From Psychrobacter sp. 28M-43 (GTDB lineage Bacteria; Pseudomonadota; Gammaproteobacteria; Pseudomonadales; Moraxellaceae), in the NCBI RefSeq assembly GCF_014770435.1, contig NZ_CP061739.1:310001-374000 (forward strand): 64,000 nt of DNA. Reading direction: 5' to 3'. The notes beneath the pieces were generated by a model that was not told where the DNA came from, did no database searches, and saw only the letters and a program-made list of their open reading frames with translations. Positions within the stretch are counted from its first letter, which is position 1. Each line of letters starts with the position of its first letter. Below, in pieces: positions 38,317 to 47,900 of the stretch. The position numbers and the translations under genes were made by a program.

Positions 38317-39165
38317 TTACATGCCGCGAGCACGGCGTACATCTTCTGCTGTGATACCATCACGGTCTACTAAGTTACCTTCACGGTCAACCACATTGCC
38401 GTCGCCATCAACATCTAGCTCTTCGCGTTGAATGGTCTCAATCAAGGTTTCGGTATGGTGATCGGTCGTTTTACCGACATTTACTTCTTCAGAAACATAT
38501 GTTTCTTTGCTGACGCGAGCACGTTCAGCTTGTAGTTCAACTTCAACTGTTTCAGTAGCATCAAGGTCGCCAATACGACGATCTGTTGGACGATCTACGC
38601 TAGTACGCTGAATATTGGCATGTTCTTCTTCTAGATCTACGTCGACATTACGCTCTTCAGTGACGACATGTTTACCCACTTTTACTAGACCAGCAACAAT
38701 ACGGTCTTTATTCACCGTTAGACGCTCTTCTAATAACTCTAGTGTGTTTGGTGCGTCATAAGAGTGATCTGCAATATCAACACGATCTTCTACAGGGAGT
38801 GTATCGGCAGTAAATGCTTGACGATCTCTTTCGTACTGCTCTTTGTAGCTGTACTGGTAATCGTGATCGTATACTTCCATAGCTTCTACTTGTGTTTTGG
38901 TCAAGCTATCAAAGAAGACATCATCACCAACGATACGGGCTAAGCCTGCTGGTACCAATACTTCTTTTGAACTAAACCAACCACCTGCATCTACTATTAA
39001 GTAGCGGATACGACCAGTGGTGTCTTCTACTAGTGCACCTTCGATCTTACCAATTTTTTCTTCATTGATACCGTAAGCAGTTTTATGCGTTGGGTCATAA
39101 TAGTCATCACCAATTAAGTCTTGATGAGTAGCTTGAATATCTTTTAAACGGATTAGTTGACTCAT
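38317..39165 (-). CDS. PRC-barrel and DUF2382 domain protein
   Basis: The N-terminal PRC-barrel (about residues 15-95) has IGKIEGALVEDTTGRIRYLIVDAGGWFSSKEVLVPAGLARI. DUF2382 follows (about 138-250): LELLEERLTVNKDRIVAGLVKVGKHVVTEERNVDVDLEEEHANI and a second arm VEVELQAERARVSKETYVSEEVNVGKTT. The tail is Asp/Arg-rich. The protein is strongly charged and soluble. The two-domain layout is common in stress-resistant bacteria; function is unproven. It appears to be an independent transcript, ended by its own hairpin. Confidence 0.85.
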   Translation of the reverse strand: MSQLIRLKDIQATHQDLIGDDYYDPTHKTAYGINEEKIGKIEGALVEDTTGRIRYLIVDAGGWFSSKEVLVPAGLARIVGDDVFFDSLTKTQVEAMEVYDHDYQYSYKEQYERDRQAFTADTLPVEDRVDIADHSYDAPNTLELLEERLTVNKDRIVAGLVKVGKHVVTEERNVDVDLEEEHANIQRTSVDRPTDRRIGDLDATETVEVELQAERARVSKETYVSEEVNVGKTTDHHTETLIETIQREELDVDGDGNVVDREGNLVDRDGITAEDVRRARGM

Positions 39166-39462
39166 TGTTATATTCCTTTTTTGCGAGTTTATTTTTTATA
39201 ATGTAATGGTTGATGTTGTTATTAATTTTTAGTAGAACCATATTTATTACAGTTGAAGGTAAGTCAAACGAATAGCTTCCCTATCAACTTGTAGCTATCC
39301 TAACACCGTGATTTTTGATGAGATATATGAGCAAGGTAGCAAAATGTGCACTTGCAGTAATTGCGTGTAATAGGCTGTAAGTGGCATAACATAGGAGGGG
39401 GTAGAAGTTAACGAGACTTTACACAGAGTAATATTCAACATTCATCGAAAGAAAGCAGACAC
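39166..39462. other. Gene-free stretch downstream of the thiolase
   Basis: AT-rich; holds the upstream region of the PRC-barrel gene. No specific element was recognised. Confidence 0.4.
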
Positions 39463-39496
39463 AAAAAAACCGCATTTCCATTAGCAATGCGGTTTC
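39463..39496 (-). terminator. Terminator of the thiolase gene
   Basis: AAACCGCATT (39467-39476) and AATGCGGTTT (39486-39495) form a perfect 10-bp stem; read on the minus strand it ends in a run of seven Ts. Confidence 0.9.
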
Positions 39497-39562
39497 TCAA
39501 TAAACATAACTATCTAGCTATTACTCAATTGACTTACTCTAAGTCAGCTAAACCTACTTTAT

Positions 39563-40744
39563 TTAAGCAAGTTCAATAGCAACAGCTACCGCTTCACCAC
39601 CACCGATACATAGCGTTGCAATACCTTTTTTGCCACCAGTACGTTTTAGAGAGTTGATAAGCGTAATCAGAATACGAGCACCTGAACAGCCTACTGGATG
39701 ACCAAGGGCACATGCACCGCCTTCGATGTTTACTTTAGCATGGTCAAGTTTCAGCTCATCCATCGCAGCCATAGTAACCATCGCAAAGGCTTCATTGATT
39801 TCCCATAGATCTACATCATCTACTGACCAGCCAGCACCTGCTAATACTTTTTCAATGGCACCGATTGGCGCAATAGTGAATTCGCTTGGGTGACGTGAGT
39901 TTGAAGCAGTAGCAACGATACGAGCTTGATAGTCAAGGCCTTCGGCTTTCGCTTGTGACTCTTTCATCACGACGACAGCTGCAGCGCCGTCTGAAATTGA
40001 ACTAGCATTTGCGGCAGTAATGGTACCGTCTTTAGCGAATGCTGGACGCAAAGTAGGAATACGATCAGCGTTAGCAAGAGCAGGTTGTTCATCGGTATCA
40101 ACAGTTTGCTCGCCTTTACGCGTTGCAAACGTAACAGGCTCGATTTCATCTTTGAAGTGGTTGTCTTTGATAGCAGTCAGTGCACGGTTCAACGACTCAA
40201 TAGCAAACTCATCCATTTGCTCACGTGTATAGCCTTTTTCATCGGCCATTTCTTGAGCAAACATACCCATAAGCTTACCAGTATCGGCATCTTCTAGACC
40301 ATCTAAGAACATATGGTCTTTGACTTCTTTGTGACCCATACGATAGCCGCCACGTGAACCTGGCATGATATACGGTGCATTGGTCATTGACTCCATGCCA
40401 CCTGCAACAGCGACGTTGAAGCTACCCGCTTTGATACCATCATGCGCTTGCATGACTGCTTTTAGGCCTGAACCACAAAGTTTATTGATCGTGACAGCAC
40501 CAGTCGCATCCGGTAGACCTGCTTTACGCATGGCTTGACGGGCAGGGCCTTGACCCAGACCTGCCGTCAAGATACAACCCATAATGACTTCATCAACACT
40601 GTCAGTGCTAACACCTGAGCGTTCGACGGCAGCTTTGATAGCGGCGGCGCCCAGCTCGGTAGCACTCATGTCTTTTAGTGCGCCTTGAAAGCCACCCATT
40701 GGTGTACGTGCGCCGTTTAGGATTACAATTGCATCATTTGACAT
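39563..40744 (-). CDS. Acetyl-CoA C-acetyltransferase (thiolase)
   Basis: Biosynthetic-type thiolase that condenses or cleaves acetoacetyl-CoA. At 393 residues it has the family catalytic set: Cys in INKLCGSGL (residue 90), His in ALGHPVGCSG and Cys in LCIGGGEA. Glycine-rich segments GGMESMTNAPY and NASSISDGAAA match thiolases. AAGGAA precedes the ATG. It lies 109 bp downstream of hom on the same strand but has no functional link to it. The exact role (acetoacetyl-CoA metabolism, hydroxybutyrate or fatty acid use) cannot be read from the sequence. Confidence 0.93.
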   Translation of the reverse strand: MSNDAIVILNGARTPMGGFQGALKDMSATELGAAAIKAAVERSGVSTDSVDEVIMGCILTAGLGQGPARQAMRKAGLPDATGAVTINKLCGSGLKAVMQAHDGIKAGSFNVAVAGGMESMTNAPYIMPGSRGGYRMGHKEVKDHMFLDGLEDADTGKLMGMFAQEMADEKGYTREQMDEFAIESLNRALTAIKDNHFKDEIEPVTFATRKGEQTVDTDEQPALANADRIPTLRPAFAKDGTITAANASSISDGAAAVVVMKESQAKAEGLDYQARIVATASNSRHPSEFTIAPIGAIEKVLAGAGWSVDDVDLWEINEAFAMVTMAAMDELKLDHAKVNIEGGACALGHPVGCSGARILITLINSLKRTGGKKGIATLCIGGGEAVAVAIELA

Positions 40745-40853
40745 CGTTATTATTCCTTGTTGTGCGTTTTGATTAAGTATCTACCAAGAAATCAGATGCC
40801 GATTGGCTAGCTTTTGCTTATATTATAAGCATCTGTCTTCTTCAGTATGTGGT

Positions 40854-42194
40854 TTATGCTAGCTCATCTAATCGTATGCGTACTACTTTATCAGTAATGG
40901 TCTCTAACGTTTCAATTTTTTCGATAGCGAGATTCATCTGACTCTCGACCACAGGTAGCGTCAGAATAATCACCGGCACTTGACCTACTTTATGCGCAGG
41001 CTTTTGCAAGATTGCATCGATGTTGATACCGGCATCACTTAGGATGCGCGTGATATCTGCCAATACACCTGGACTATCATAAGCATGCACACGTAAATAA
41101 TATCCAGTTACCATCTGATCAGCGCGCAATATAGGCGTGTCTGATAGCTGGTCAGGGATAAATGCTAAATGCGGGACATGATGTCCAGTGTTGCTCTGAT
41201 CGTCGCGGTCTTTGCTACCCAGTACACGAACCAAATCCATGACGTCGGCCATCACTGCAGAAGCGGTTGCACCAGCACCAGCACCATCGCCGCAATAGAG
41301 CGTCTGGCCAAGTGGATGTGAGTTAACTAGTACTGCGTTTTTTACACCATTGACGTTCGCCAATAGCGCATCTTGTGGAATAAGTGTTGGGTGTACGCGT
41401 AATTCAACCCCTGCATCACCATCGTTTTCGCTATCGCGGCGTACTGCAAACCCTAAATGCTTGATACGGTAGCCAAGCTCTTCGGCATAGTTCACGTCTT
41501 GCAGGGTAATACCAGTGATACCTTCACAGTAGACTTTATCAAACTGTAGCGGAATACCAAAAGCGATAGAGGCGAGTAGCGCCAATTTATGAGCGGCATC
41601 AATACCTTCAACATCAAAAGTAGGATCTGCTTCTGCATAACCTAACTCTTGTGCTTCGCTTAATACGTCGGCAAATGGGCGACCCTTATCACGCATTTCG
41701 GTCATGATAAAGTTACCAGTACCGTTGATGATACCCGCGAGCCAGTCGATTTTGTTGGCAGCCAGTGCTTCACGCATTACCTTGATAATGGGAATACCGC
41801 CTGCTACCGCTGCTTCATAAGCAACATGCACATTGTTTTCTTCAGCGAAAGCAAAAATCTCATTACCGTGTTCAGCGAGTAGAGCCTTGTTTGCCGTAAC
41901 CACATGCTTGCCGTTTTTAATGGCCTGCATAATTACGTCTTTGGCTAAGGTGGTACCACCAATCACTTCGATAACAATATCGACGTTTTCGCTTGCGGCA
42001 ATTGCCATCAGATCGCTGTTTTGCATGATATCGGCATCAATATCATCACGCTGACGACGTGTACCGACTTCGGTAATAATAATGTCGCGTCCGCTACGGC
42101 GTTTTAGCTCATTTAAATTGTCATTGATCAGATTGATCACGCCCGTTCCGACGGTGCCCAGACCAAGTATCGCTAGTTTGATGGAATTACTCAC
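40854..42194 (-). CDS. hom: Homoserine dehydrogenase
   Basis: Reduces aspartate semialdehyde to homoserine, the branch point to threonine and methionine. The N-terminal NAD(P)-binding motif is LGLGTVGTGVINLI. Homoserine dehydrogenase signatures are VTANKALLAEHG, GGIPIIKVMREALAANKIDWLAGIINGTGNFIM and EADPTFDVEGIDAAHKLALLASIAFG. A C-terminal ACT regulatory domain (LRVHAYDSPGVLADITRILSDAGINIDAI) suggests threonine feedback. Length 446. GTG start with GAGGA upstream. dsbC lies upstream on the same strand, the usual neighbour in this group. Confidence 0.96.
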   Translation of the reverse strand: MSNSIKLAILGLGTVGTGVINLINDNLNELKRRSGRDIIITEVGTRRQRDDIDADIMQNSDLMAIAASENVDIVIEVIGGTTLAKDVIMQAIKNGKHVVTANKALLAEHGNEIFAFAEENNVHVAYEAAVAGGIPIIKVMREALAANKIDWLAGIINGTGNFIMTEMRDKGRPFADVLSEAQELGYAEADPTFDVEGIDAAHKLALLASIAFGIPLQFDKVYCEGITGITLQDVNYAEELGYRIKHLGFAVRRDSENDGDAGVELRVHPTLIPQDALLANVNGVKNAVLVNSHPLGQTLYCGDGAGAGATASAVMADVMDLVRVLGSKDRDDQSNTGHHVPHLAFIPDQLSDTPILRADQMVTGYYLRVHAYDSPGVLADITRILSDAGINIDAILQKPAHKVGQVPVIILTLPVVESQMNLAIEKIETLETITDKVVRIRLDELA

Positions 42195-42570
42195 AGTATC
42201 CTCAAGAGGTTAAATACAATGAAGTCAGTATAAGCGATGACAGTGTCAAATGAGTCTGCGACATCAAACAGAATGTCTGTGCCCATTGCCTGTACTGCTT
42301 GCCTATCTACTTCATCATAGTTGAATAAAAAAAGCTCAAATAAAAAGGGTGTTGCTCATTTTGCATCGCGCTTTATCGTATCATACCGACAAGGCATTGT
42401 GACGTCTATACAATCTCATAAAAGCCAATGTTCTGAAGGTTCATGTCATAAAGGCTAAGATTATAAAGACAACATCATCAAGGTTATATCAGCTGACGAT
42501 TATAAAAAAGCGGTAGCTTCAATCTTGTTTGGCATATGTATATGTCATTTATGCTTGGTTACTAATATTA

Positions 42571-42614
42571 GTTACCAATATTAGTTGTTGATATGAGTCA
42601 CTAATACTGGTAAC
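42571..42614 (-). repeat. Inverted-repeat array between dsbC and hom
   Basis: GTTACCAATATTAGT (42571-42585) pairs with ACTAATACTGGTAAC (42600-42614), with one wobble, as a 15-bp stem. An overlapping palindrome with core ACTAATATTAGT (42561-42572 region) could pair instead using the same left arm. It lies just after the dsbC stop. No T run follows, so it is not a typical terminator. The rest of the 428-bp gap before hom holds nothing I recognise. Confidence 0.55.
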
Positions 42615-42622
42615 TCACATTA

Positions 42623-43477
42623 TTAATTAGCGCCTACTGCTTGTGCCAATTCTGCTGCAGGTAAGTAACCACCTACTTGTTGTCCTGTTTCGGTAAACAC
42701 CGCCGGCGTACCGCGCACACCAAGTCTTGAGCCTAGAGCCATATGTTCTTGTACAGGGTTAGCACAGCTAGGGGCTTGTACATTAGCACCGATTTTTGCT
42801 TGATCCATCGCCGCTTTACGATCCTGACTACACCAGATCGCTTCCATCTTTGGTACAGACTCTTGACTGCGTGGCCATGCCAAATAACGAACCTCGATAC
42901 CGCGCGCATTGATATCATCCATTTCTGAATGTAGTTTGCGACAGTAGCCACAGTCTGCGTCGGTAAAGGCATAAATAACGGCTTTGGTTTCACCTTTCGC
43001 TGGATAAATCACCATGTCTTTTTTATCGACGGCTTTTAGCGCTTCTTGTGCTGTCGTAGCAACCAATGCAGCACTGATATCAACCGGAGCGGCATTACCC
43101 ACAGCAATAATCTGACCTTGAATAATATGCTTGCCAGCTTTATCAGTAAAGAAAGAAGGTAGACCTTCAGCGGTCACCCAATAAATACCATCCATATCTG
43201 TCGGTACGGCTGAAACGATAGTTTCCTCGATACCAGAGCTTTTTAGGTTCGCCTGTAATGCCTTCACCACGGTTGCATCATTACCAGCTGAGGGCTTAGT
43301 AGCAGTGGATTTTGTCTGGGCAGCGTTTACAACACTGGTATTGCTAGTTGCATCAGCGGCATTGTTTGAGCAGCCAGCAGCGATACCAACTAACAGCGCA
43401 CTCATCATAAAACGAGATAGAACGGTACGAGAAAGAGGATTACGCAAGGTGGTGTTTTTGACAGTGGGGAACGGCAT
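42623..43477 (-). CDS. dsbC: Thiol:disulfide isomerase DsbC, predicted lipoprotein
   Basis: DsbC isomerises wrong disulfides in the periplasm and is kept reduced by DsbD. The 284-residue protein has a dimerisation domain (about residues 65-145), a linker helix and a thioredoxin domain with the active site DADCGYCRKLH and the cis-Pro loop RGTPAVFTE. Unlike E. coli DsbC the signal peptide ends in a lipobox-like LLVGIAAGC, so it may be lipid-anchored, and a Ser/Thr/Ala-rich tether of about 35 residues follows. The start has AGGAAA upstream. Neighbour hom is downstream. Its electron donor DsbD is encoded near 13 kb. Confidence 0.92.
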   Translation of the reverse strand: MPFPTVKNTTLRNPLSRTVLSRFMMSALLVGIAAGCSNNAADATSNTSVVNAAQTKSTATKPSAGNDATVVKALQANLKSSGIEETIVSAVPTDMDGIYWVTAEGLPSFFTDKAGKHIIQGQIIAVGNAAPVDISAALVATTAQEALKAVDKKDMVIYPAKGETKAVIYAFTDADCGYCRKLHSEMDDINARGIEVRYLAWPRSQESVPKMEAIWCSQDRKAAMDQAKIGANVQAPSCANPVQEHMALGSRLGVRGTPAVFTETGQQVGGYLPAAELAQAVGAN

Positions 43478-43871
43478 ACGGGTTTCCTATAGGCGTCGCG
43501 CCTAATCATGAGTTCGTTATAAAAAACGCTATAAACTTTTCTATATAGTAATGTGTCTTGGCAGTGTTTTAAAGGTCTAACAATGAAGAAGTTTTTATAA
43601 CTTATTGATAATAAAAGATAGGCAGTAATAGCCTTCATATTACCATATTTACGCCAAATAATAGCAAAGGGAAGACTGCCAAGAAGTATCAACGAAGCCA
43701 ACTTTAAAGAATGGCTATCAACATAAATTCAAAAAATAAGATACATTTGTGCTATTTAATATAGTTGCTTGAACTTGTAGTCTAAGGCTAATCGCATTGT
43801 TTTTATAAAAATCTATATAAAATGCGTTGTATAAATCATTTGAGAACGACTTACTTTAACAAATTTGCTTT
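43478..43871. other. Divergent dsbC-DUF808 spacer
   Basis: About 400 AT-rich bases between divergent genes; must contain both promoters. No credible ORF and no strong promoter match was picked out. AAGGAG (43872-43877) begins the ribosome site for the next gene. Confidence 0.4.
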
Positions 43872-43882
43872 AAGGAGCACAC

Positions 43883-44824
43883 ATGGCAGGTGCCAGTTTA
43901 TTAACCTTACTCGATGACATCAGCGTCTTAATGGATGATGTGAGCGTCATGACCAAAGTTGCCGCCAAAAAAACCGCGGGCTTAGTTGGTGATGATTTAG
44001 CACTCAACGCCGAGCAGGTCACAGGGGTTAAGCCAAATCGTGAGCTCCCCGTCATTTGGGCAGTAGCCAAAGGCTCTGCCGTGAACAAAGTGATTTTAGT
44101 ACCAGCGGCACTATTGATCAGTTATTTTATACCGTGGTTGATTACTCCGCTATTGATGATCGGAGGGTTATACCTGAGTTATGAAGGGGCTGAGAAGGTC
44201 ATTCACAAGTTTTGGCCGAAGTTGTTGCCTCATGATGAAGAGCAAAATGCCCGTTTAAAAGCCAATGCAGATGAGTCGGTAGATTTGGTCGCGTTTGAAA
44301 AGGACAAAATCAAAGGTGCCATACGTACAGACTTTATCTTATCAGCTGAGATTATTGTTATCTCTTTAGGCGCAATTACAGCAGCTGGTGGCGATATTGT
44401 CCAAAAGGGCATCGTACTTTCGATAGTGGCTGCTGTCGTGACCGTCGGTATTTACGGCTTAGTTGCAGGCATCGTAAAGATTGATGATGCGGGTCTGCAT
44501 TTGATTGAAAACTCACAAGCAGGTGATAGTAAGCGCAAGTTTGGCGAGTTTATGCTTGCAGCTGCGCCAAAGCTTATGAAGTTTTTATCCATAGCGGGCA
44601 CGATTGCGATGTTCTTGGTGGGCGGCGGTATCATCGTGCACGGTATCGGCTTTTTGCATCACAGTGTAGAAGACATTGCCCATCTTACTGGGGTATTTGA
44701 AGGGTTAACCGCGTCATTGTTAAATGGATTAGTCGGACTGATTGTTGGCGCTATTGTAGTAGCTATTGTTACTACTATTGGTAAAATCCGTGGTAAAGAT
44801 GACACAGCGTCTTCTGCACATTAA
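43883..44824 (+). CDS. yedI: DUF808 (YedI) family inner membrane protein
   Basis: The opening MAGASLLTLLDDISVLMDDVSVMTKVAAKKTAGLVGDDLALNAEQV is diagnostic of the DUF808/YedI family. Several transmembrane helices are visible (near residues 70-100, 150-175, 175-195, 235-255 and 280-300). 313 residues, close to E. coli YedI. AAGGAG lies 6 bases before the ATG. Function of the family is unknown. It is convergent with rne across a strong terminator. Confidence 0.92.
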   Translation: MAGASLLTLLDDISVLMDDVSVMTKVAAKKTAGLVGDDLALNAEQVTGVKPNRELPVIWAVAKGSAVNKVILVPAALLISYFIPWLITPLLMIGGLYLSYEGAEKVIHKFWPKLLPHDEEQNARLKANADESVDLVAFEKDKIKGAIRTDFILSAEIIVISLGAITAAGGDIVQKGIVLSIVAAVVTVGIYGLVAGIVKIDDAGLHLIENSQAGDSKRKFGEFMLAAAPKLMKFLSIAGTIAMFLVGGGIIVHGIGFLHHSVEDIAHLTGVFEGLTASLLNGLVGLIVGAIVVAIVTTIGKIRGKDDTASSAH

Positions 44825-44886
44825 GCTTATCTGCTCTCTATTGTCTCTCGTTTGAATTAGCAAGTAAGTTTGACTGTATTAAAATA

Positions 44887-44922
44887 AAAAGCCCCAAAGC
44901 TACGAATAGCTTTGGGGCTTTT
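44887..44922. terminator. Bidirectional terminator between DUF808 gene and rne
   Basis: AAAAGCCCCAAAGCTA (44887-44902) and TAGCTTTGGGGCTTTT (44907-44922) are perfectly complementary around a CGAA loop. Confidence 0.96.
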
Positions 44923-44940
44923 ACATTTGAGCTTATATGA

Positions 44941-47900
44941 CTAGCTGTCGCTGTCTGTATCATCAGATGCGAGCTTTTCAGCTTGCGTCGGCTTCTTATG
45001 ATCCGTCTTAGGCTTACGACTGCGTGCCTTTGGTACTTTTGGCGTAGTCAGATTAAACATACCGGTCTGTGGTAGCAGTTGCTCAGCCACATTTTCGATC
45101 ATGTTTTTATAGCTGGCTATAGTCGTCTTAGACTTAGCTGCCTGACTGTCTTCTTTGCTAGCTTCTTTAGTAGCTTCCTCTACTGCCGATTCAGTCGTCT
45201 GCTCAGTCTCTGCAGCTATGTTTTCTGCAGCACCTTCTACTTCATTGACAGTTTGCTCTGTAGAGATTTCGACTTCTGCATCCTTAGCTTCTGACTGAGC
45301 ACGCTCGACTTCTAGCAAGTGCTCACTATCAGCACTGATATCATCAGTTTGAGCCTGATTGGCGAGGGCGGTCGCTTCAACGTCATGCGCATCGACTTCA
45401 CTATCAGTTTCGGTTTGCTCGACGATAGCTTGTTCAGCAGGTACGCTCAATACAGTGGGTTCTTGATAATCAGGATGCTGACCACGTGGATCATTGCTAG
45501 CACGCTTAGTGATAGCACGTGGCTCAACGGCTGTCTTACCTTGCGCGGCTGCAAATTGTCTGACCGCTTTGGTCATTGCTTCAAAGCGTGCAAGGTAGTC
45601 GGCAGCCAATGGTTGATAGCCATAGTTGCTAAAGTCAAAGCTCTGGCTAGCAGCATCAGAGCTATTATCAGTACTCTGAGACTGCTCATTATGCAACGCA
45701 ATAGTCGCAATAAAGCAGTTGATAATGCCTTCTTCTACTAAGCGCGTTTGCGCCTCTGGTAGCGTGGCACGAATAAACTCACCAACCGTACCACGTATTG
45801 CTGGCACATTAGTAGCAGCTGGCTTGTCCGCTTGAGCGGCTTGCTGAGCGAGTACTACACGTGGATCGTTACTCGCTTGCCCAAATTTCTCAGCAGTCAC
45901 GTAACGTGCGCCAAATAGTGCTTCATGAGTTAGCTCAAGTGCTGAGTTACTTACATTACTTGTGCTTGCACTATTACTGTCAGCCTGAGTATTCTGAGCT
46001 TCATAGCCCTTACTCACATTTTCAGCAGTCTTGGTTTCCTGCTGTTTTGGAGTCTGAGTTTCTTTAGCTGCTTCTACGTCAGCAGTTACCGATGTTGGAG
46101 CTTCCGCTTTACTTTCGGTGTTACTCGTAGAGGTCGATTGAGCTTCTACAACTACAGGTGCTTTTTTCTCTTCAGCAGCCTGTTCATGCTTAGGAGCATC
46201 GTTTTGCACCTTAGCTTGTTCAGTATTTGCACGCTTATCACTATTTACCTGATTAGCACTTGCTTCCACCGTACTTTCTGCATTATCACTTTTCTTATCA
46301 GTGTTTGGAGCATTGGTGTTTTGCTTACCAGTGTTCTGCTCATTGCTACTATGCTTATCGGTAGGTTTTTGAGCAGCTGTTTCGTTTGAACGCTCATCTT
46401 TTGCTACGTTATTTGTTGCGCTTCGCTGCTCGCTAGGCTGATTTTTAGCCTGTGTGGCTTTGCTATCATCTAAAGATAGATGAACCACTTCAGGCGCTTT
46501 TAGCTCAGTTGGCGCTTCATTGACCTGTAGCATGACCTCGTTAGGGTCCTGATTACGGCGCGTGTTAGATTGATTTTTGCTATTGGCAGCATCGTTATTT
46601 CTAGCGTTCTGCTGTTTGCTATGCTTAACGCTGTCAGCTGTTAATGTTTCACCGCGCTCTAGCTTACCGCGTGAGCCGCGTTGACTATGCGATTTGCGCT
46701 TAGTACGGGTTTGCTCATCTGCTTTAGAGCTGTTCTCGTTATCAGCATCACTGCGCTCACTTGCGTTACGATTGCTGCTCTGTTGATTGCTATCTTGGCG
46801 GTTATTACGATTGCGATCGTTCGTGCGTCTGTTATCGTTCTGACGCTTGTCTTGCTGTCTTTGGTCTTGAGTATCAGACGATTTGTCATCAGCACTGTTT
46901 GAGCCAGTACTTTCTGAGCTACTGTTTACGTTGCCAGCAGTCTCGTCAGTCGTCTCTTTTCTTTGACGCGGTTTAGAAGATCTAGACTTACGCGGCTTAC
47001 GTCTTCTTCTGTCTTCATTGCTGCTGTCGTCAGTATCGCTGTCATTACGACGCGTATGTTGACGATTAGCGTTGTTATCTGACTGTTGGCTGTCGTTTTT
47101 CTGACTGTTGCTTTGTTGAGTTGGCTGCTCACCAGTTGCAGCGGCACTATTCAAGGCATTGCTATCAACTTGTCCAAACGAGCCTAAGCTTTGCGCGCCA
47201 GTGTTTACTAGCGCTTCGATTGCTTCAGCGGCATCTCGGCTACTGACACTAGGCGTCGTAGTAGCTTGCGGTGCTTGAGCAAATAGGTTTGATAACCACG
47301 CGACGGCTTTTGGCTGAGCAGTAGCTTCGACACTCTGTGTCTGCGGCGCTACTGGAGCGGCAACACTAGCGGTTTTATTGGCTTGCGGTGCATGTGCAGG
47401 CGACACATCGTTGGTATTTTTATGATTACGACGATCATTGCTATGATTTACCGTATCGTTCTGCGCTTGCGTGGCTGCATTCTGCTGCGTGTTTGAGCGG
47501 TTCTGCTTATCATCTGCAGTTTTACGAGGCTGGCGAGTAGGTTGCTGTTCAGGACGCTCTTTTTCAGCAGTCTGCCAGTCAACGTTGTAGCCAAGGTCAC
47601 TGTGCTCTTGTTGCTGAGTATCAGTGATACGCTCATAGCTCGATGGTGCAAAGCCATCACGGTTGAAATGAAGCTTGAAGTTTGGTGATTCCAAATGCGC
47701 GTGTGGCAAAATAGTGATACGAGTGCCACTGTCTTGCTCAAGATAAACCAAGCTATCGCGCTTTTCGTTTAATAAGAATGCAGCGATGTCTGTCGGGACT
47801 TCTGCTTGTACTTCACCTTGGCGTTCTTTTAGAGCGATCTGCTCAATTTGACGCATGATAGATAATGACAATGAACGCAAGTCACGAATCATACCGTTGC

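Noticed and set aside
45079..46976. Several plus-strand open frames antisense to rne
   Set aside because: They mirror the low-complexity tail of RNase E and have no start signals or protein-like character.
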